Shown here one piece after another: positions 13,954 to 16,150 of a stretch of 16,150 nt of DNA. The DNA lies in NCBI GenBank assembly GCA_900549155.1, contig URNF01000036.1, forward strand, positions 1-16,150, in the 5' to 3' direction. This DNA comes from an uncultured Oscillospiraceae bacterium (GTDB taxonomy: Bacteria > Bacillota > Clostridia > Oscillospirales > Acutalibacteraceae). Every line of letters starts with the position of its first letter. The stretch's first letter is position 1. Both the position numbers and the translations under genes were made by a program. The notes under the pieces were generated by a model. That model was not told the DNA's origin and did no database searches. It saw only the letters and a program-made list of their open reading frames with translations.

Positions 13954-15969
13954 ATGTCCAACAAAAACACAACCAAACGGGCATTGACGACAAGCGCGCT
14001 GGCAATCCTCGCGTGCATCGTCATGCTCATCGGCACCACCTTCGCGTGGTTCACCGACACCGCGTCGACCGCGGTCAACAAGATCGTCGCAGGCAACCTG
14101 GACGTCGACATCGTTGATGCAAATGACCAGTCGCTGAACGGCAAACAGCTCAGCTTCAGAAACGCTGAAAAGAGTGCCGACATCCTTTGGGAGCCGGGTG
14201 CAACCTTCGAGCTTGATGCTTTCAAGATCGTGAACAAGGGTAAGCTCGCTTTCAAGTATAAAGTCGTTATCAGCAGCGCTATCGGCGATGTCAAGCTGCT
14301 CGATGCCATTGATTTCACCGTCAAGTTTAACAACAAGGAAGTGCCCCTTGCCGACTGGGATGGCATCCTGCTGCCCGACGGCAAAACTGCAACGCCCGGC
14401 ACCGATGAGCAGGTGAAAGAGACTTCCCTCTTCACCATTTCCGGCAAGATGAGAACCGACGCCGGCAACGAGTATCAGGGCTTGTCCCTCGACGGACTGG
14501 GCATCACGGTATATGCGACCCAGTACAACTATGAAAGCGACAGCTTCAACAACGAATACGACAAAGATGCAGACATGACTCCTGACAATCTGGATCAGAT
14601 GGGCAGCGCAAACGTGACCAAGACCGTTGACCCCGAAAAGGAAACATGGTTCTCTCAATCGGCGCAGAGCAGATTGTACGCTCCTGTCGGTTCCTTGCCT
14701 GCCGGTGATTACACGCTGAGAATCACGCCTCTGTCCGGCGGCAAAGTCGCTGTCGACGCCGACAGCGCCTCCTATGCCTATGATGTCAAGCTGCTCGATA
14801 AGGACGGCAATCCTGTCACGGCTGCCGATGGCACAACTTTCCGTGTTTGGCTGGAGATCGGCAGCGAACTGTCGAACGTAAAGGTCTATCACGACGGTGC
14901 ACTGATTGAAAGCAACTATTCCAGCGCAGCGGGTGCGGTGGATTTTTACACCACAAGCTTCTCCACCTTTGACGTGACTTTTGACGCACCGGTTGCCATC
15001 GTAGGCGGCAAGACGTATCCCAACCTGTCCGCGGCAATATACGGTGCTAAGAGCGGTGACACCATCACCGTTTTGAGAGACTTCGCATCCGACGGTGCAA
15101 CGATGAACAAAGCGGATATGAAGCTCACCATTGATCTGAACGGTCACACCATTACTTTCAACAAAGACAAATCCATAAGAGTGTACATGGGCGAGCTGAC
15201 GCTCACCGGCACCGGCGTAATGCAGGAGAATACGCCTAATTATGCGCCCATCATTGTGATGCATAAGGATAATGCTCCCGCTGTTGTGACAGTCGGCAAG
15301 GATGTGACCCTCAAGGGCTGGTCCGGCATCATGATCAACCCGAAAAACGCTTACTCTAACACCAACAGGTATGCTCCGGTCATCAATGTCAATGGCACAC
15401 TGATCGGTCAGACCGATACCAACGGTGGTGTCGGCGCCGGCCTGTATGTGAACGGTAAGAATGTCACCACGTCCCCTGCCATCACCGTGAACATCTATGA
15501 AACGGCTGTCCTCACGGGTACCGGCGCCGGCATCTATGGTGCCGGCTATGCGGTCTACAACACCTGCGGCACGATCACCGGCGATCTGACCGGCGTCGAG
15601 CTCCGCGCAGGCAAGCTCAATGTGACCGGCGGTACGGTCACCGGCAACGGTATTCCCACGACTGTCGAATCCAACGGCAACGGCGCGACCACTGTCGGCG
15701 CGGGCATCGCTGTGGCACAGCATACCACAAAGCTGCCCACAGAGCTGACTGTTACCGGCGGTGTGATCAACGGATATACCGCGCTGCATCAGAGCAATCC
15801 GGAAAAGAACGACGATGCGGCTGTTGCCAATGTGAAGCTGAGTGTTTCCGGCGGCACGTTCAACGCCATCAACGGCGGTGTCAACGCAGTTTACAGCGAA
15901 AACTGCACCGGCTTTATCACCGACGGGACGTTCTCGTCTGCCGTCGACGCCAAGTATATGGCAAACTGA
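13954..15969 (+). CDS. TasA-like secreted protein with long beta-helix C-terminus (array paralogue 4)
   Basis: A 671-aa exported protein. Signal peptide at 1-35 (TKRALTTSALAILACIVMLIG, TTFAWFTD). TasA-like domain at about 36-203 (ILWEPGATFELDAFKIVNKGK; GNEYQGLSLDGLGITV; closing ATQYNYESDSFNNEYD). Middle domain at about 241-346 (LYAPVGSLPAGDYTLRI ... SFSTFDVTFD). The beta-helix module at about 347-671 starts GGKTYPNLSAAIYGAKSGDTITVLRDF and holds LTIDLNGHTITF. Repeated LNVTGGTVTGNG, LTVTGGVINGYTAL and LSVSGGTFNAINGGV turns follow, ending in DGTFSSAVDAKYMAN. Start 13954 is preferred because AGGAGG lies at 13941-13946 and the family signal peptide begins there; a longer in-frame reading from 13888 overlaps paralogue 3. 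No sorting motif is present. The repeated GG-x turns indicate a solenoid suited to binding glycans or surfaces, but the ligand is unknown. Confidence 0.85.
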   Translation: MSNKNTTKRALTTSALAILACIVMLIGTTFAWFTDTASTAVNKIVAGNLDVDIVDANDQSLNGKQLSFRNAEKSADILWEPGATFELDAFKIVNKGKLAFKYKVVISSAIGDVKLLDAIDFTVKFNNKEVPLADWDGILLPDGKTATPGTDEQVKETSLFTISGKMRTDAGNEYQGLSLDGLGITVYATQYNYESDSFNNEYDKDADMTPDNLDQMGSANVTKTVDPEKETWFSQSAQSRLYAPVGSLPAGDYTLRITPLSGGKVAVDADSASYAYDVKLLDKDGNPVTAADGTTFRVWLEIGSELSNVKVYHDGALIESNYSSAAGAVDFYTTSFSTFDVTFDAPVAIVGGKTYPNLSAAIYGAKSGDTITVLRDFASDGATMNKADMKLTIDLNGHTITFNKDKSIRVYMGELTLTGTGVMQENTPNYAPIIVMHKDNAPAVVTVGKDVTLKGWSGIMINPKNAYSNTNRYAPVINVNGTLIGQTDTNGGVGAGLYVNGKNVTTSPAITVNIYETAVLTGTGAGIYGAGYAVYNTCGTITGDLTGVELRAGKLNVTGGTVTGNGIPTTVESNGNGATTVGAGIAVAQHTTKLPTELTVTGGVINGYTALHQSNPEKNDDAAVANVKLSVSGGTFNAINGGVNAVYSENCTGFITDGTFSSAVDAKYMAN

Positions 15970-15991
15970 CCCAAAACGGTTCTTTTGTTGT

Positions 15992-16015
15992 CCCGCCACC
16001 CAAACGGGTGGCGGG
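15992..16015 (+). other. GC-rich hairpin after paralogue 4
   Basis: A perfect 10-bp stem CCCGCCACCC (15992-16001) with its complement at 16006-16015 and a 4-base loop. It occupies the same position relative to the next long hairpin as the 10671-10697 stem after paralogue 1, with a different sequence. Its last three bases are shared with the first arm of the following hairpin. Confidence 0.7.
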
Positions 16016-16055
16016 CGATCAAAGGGCATATCCATGATGTGCCTTTTGATCGCCC
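16013..16055 (+). repeat. Long near-perfect hairpin element, copy 2
   Basis: GGGCGATCAAAGGGCA (16013-16028) pairs with TGCCTTTTGATCGCCC (16040-16055), extended inward by TATC/GATG to a 3-base loop: a 20-bp stem. It shares the outer arms with the copy at 10696-10736, while the inner part differs on both strands and still pairs. Confidence 0.8.
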
Positions 16056-16056
16056 T

Positions 16057-16150
16057 ATCGTTGTGATCGCAGAAAGCTGCGCTTGCATACAATTCAAATT
16101 TTTGAGGAGGAGAAAACGATGACAAACAAAACTGTCACCAAACGGGCATT
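16057..16150 (+). repeat. Leader block, copy before paralogue 5
   Basis: Almost identical to 8623-8717: four substitutions and one single-base gap over 94 bases. It includes the hairpin CGCAG-AAAG-CTGCG (16068-16081), CATACAATTCAAA, GAGGAGGAG and the first codons. It shows that paralogue 5 or its 5' end is a recent duplicate or gene-conversion product of paralogue 1. Confidence 0.85.
16119..16150 (+). CDS. Start of a fifth TasA-like paralogue (cut by window edge)
   Basis: Only ten complete codons are visible, reading MTNKTVTKRA, identical to the first ten residues of paralogues 1 and 3. It has the same GAGGAGGAG ribosome binding site as paralogue 1. The rest lies outside the window, so domain content is unknown; by analogy it should continue with the SipW-type signal peptide. 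Confidence 0.75.
   Translation, partial: MTNKTVTKRA

Larger units (their letters stand above)
8686..16150 (+). repeat. Tandem array of five SipW-dependent TasA-like paralogues
   Basis: Five consecutive same-strand genes start at 8686, 10800, 12654, 13954 and 16119. In the four that are visible, the first 50 codons or so (signal peptide through NKIV.G.L) are nearly identical in protein and close in DNA. The next 180 or so codons are recognisably related, and the 3' parts differ. The array continues past the window edge. Confidence 0.9.

Noticed and set aside
7279..15969. Peptidase M73 (camelysin) activity for the TasA-like proteins
   Set aside because: No HExxH or other zinc-protease motif is present in any of them; a structural role is better supported.
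8398..16125. Three very long minus-strand open frames (8398-10806, 10620-13418, 13861-16125) covering almost the whole paralogue array
   Set aside because: They run antisense through well-supported exported proteins and across intergenic hairpins, show no signal, motif or ribosome binding site, and are expected from GC-rich codon bias. Their mutual similarity is explained by the conserved signal-peptide DNA on the other strand.
1..16150. CRISPR array, tRNA/rRNA genes, transposase or integrase genes
   Set aside because: No regularly spaced short repeats, no cloverleaf-like or rRNA sequence and no recombinase reading frame were seen; the only large repeats are the paralogous genes and their leaders.

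Overview
The window looks like a GC-rich, low-GC-lineage-type Firmicute, most plausibly a gut Clostridia/Oscillospiraceae (Ruminococcaceae) genome. The reasons are strong AGGAGG-type ribosome binding sites, a lipoprotein signal with a Thr-rich linker, an ER-type (SipW-like) signal peptidase, a Gram-positive sorting signal, and SipW-dependent secreted proteins. The taxon is an inference; no rRNA or other marker gene is present.

Left part (1-2719, minus strand): an apparent operon read right to left. It encodes a Crp/Fnr-family regulator, a substrate-binding lipoprotein, an ABC permease and the first 85 codons of the ATPase, cut off by the window edge. Together these form a SsuABC/TauABC/ThiXYZ-type importer whose substrate cannot be named. 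A divergent promoter region (2720-2923) holds a perfect 8+8 palindrome in the regulator's leader and a textbook sigma-A promoter for the gene on the other side.

Middle part (2924-6235, plus strand): a lactaldehyde reductase (FucO) with its own terminator, an AraC-family regulator with a cupin sensor, and an N-acylglucosamine 2-epimerase-family protein followed by a terminator. FucO and AGE-type enzymes fit catabolism of fucose and amino sugars from host or mucin glycans, but no other pathway gene is visible.

Right part (6345-16150, plus strand): a SipW/TasA-like secretion locus. It begins with a sigma-A-like promoter, then a membrane-anchored protein with a PPKTG sorting-type tail, a small camelysin/TasA-like protein, and a SipW signal peptidase with an unusual coiled-coil and Pro/Ala-rich tail. 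A tandem array of at least five paralogues follows (656, 602, 423 and 671 aa, and a fifth cut off after 10 codons). Each complete one has an almost identical SipW-type signal peptide and a TasA-like domain, then a different C-terminal beta-helix-like module. The array is punctuated by clusters of strong hairpins after paralogues 1 and 4, and by a repeated leader block before paralogues 1, 2 and 5. This suggests transcription or mRNA-processing blocks 6513-10656, 10800-15969 and 16119 onward. The most interesting content is this array, which looks like a duplicated, diversifying set of secreted fibre or adhesin proteins with shared N-termini and swapped C-termini.
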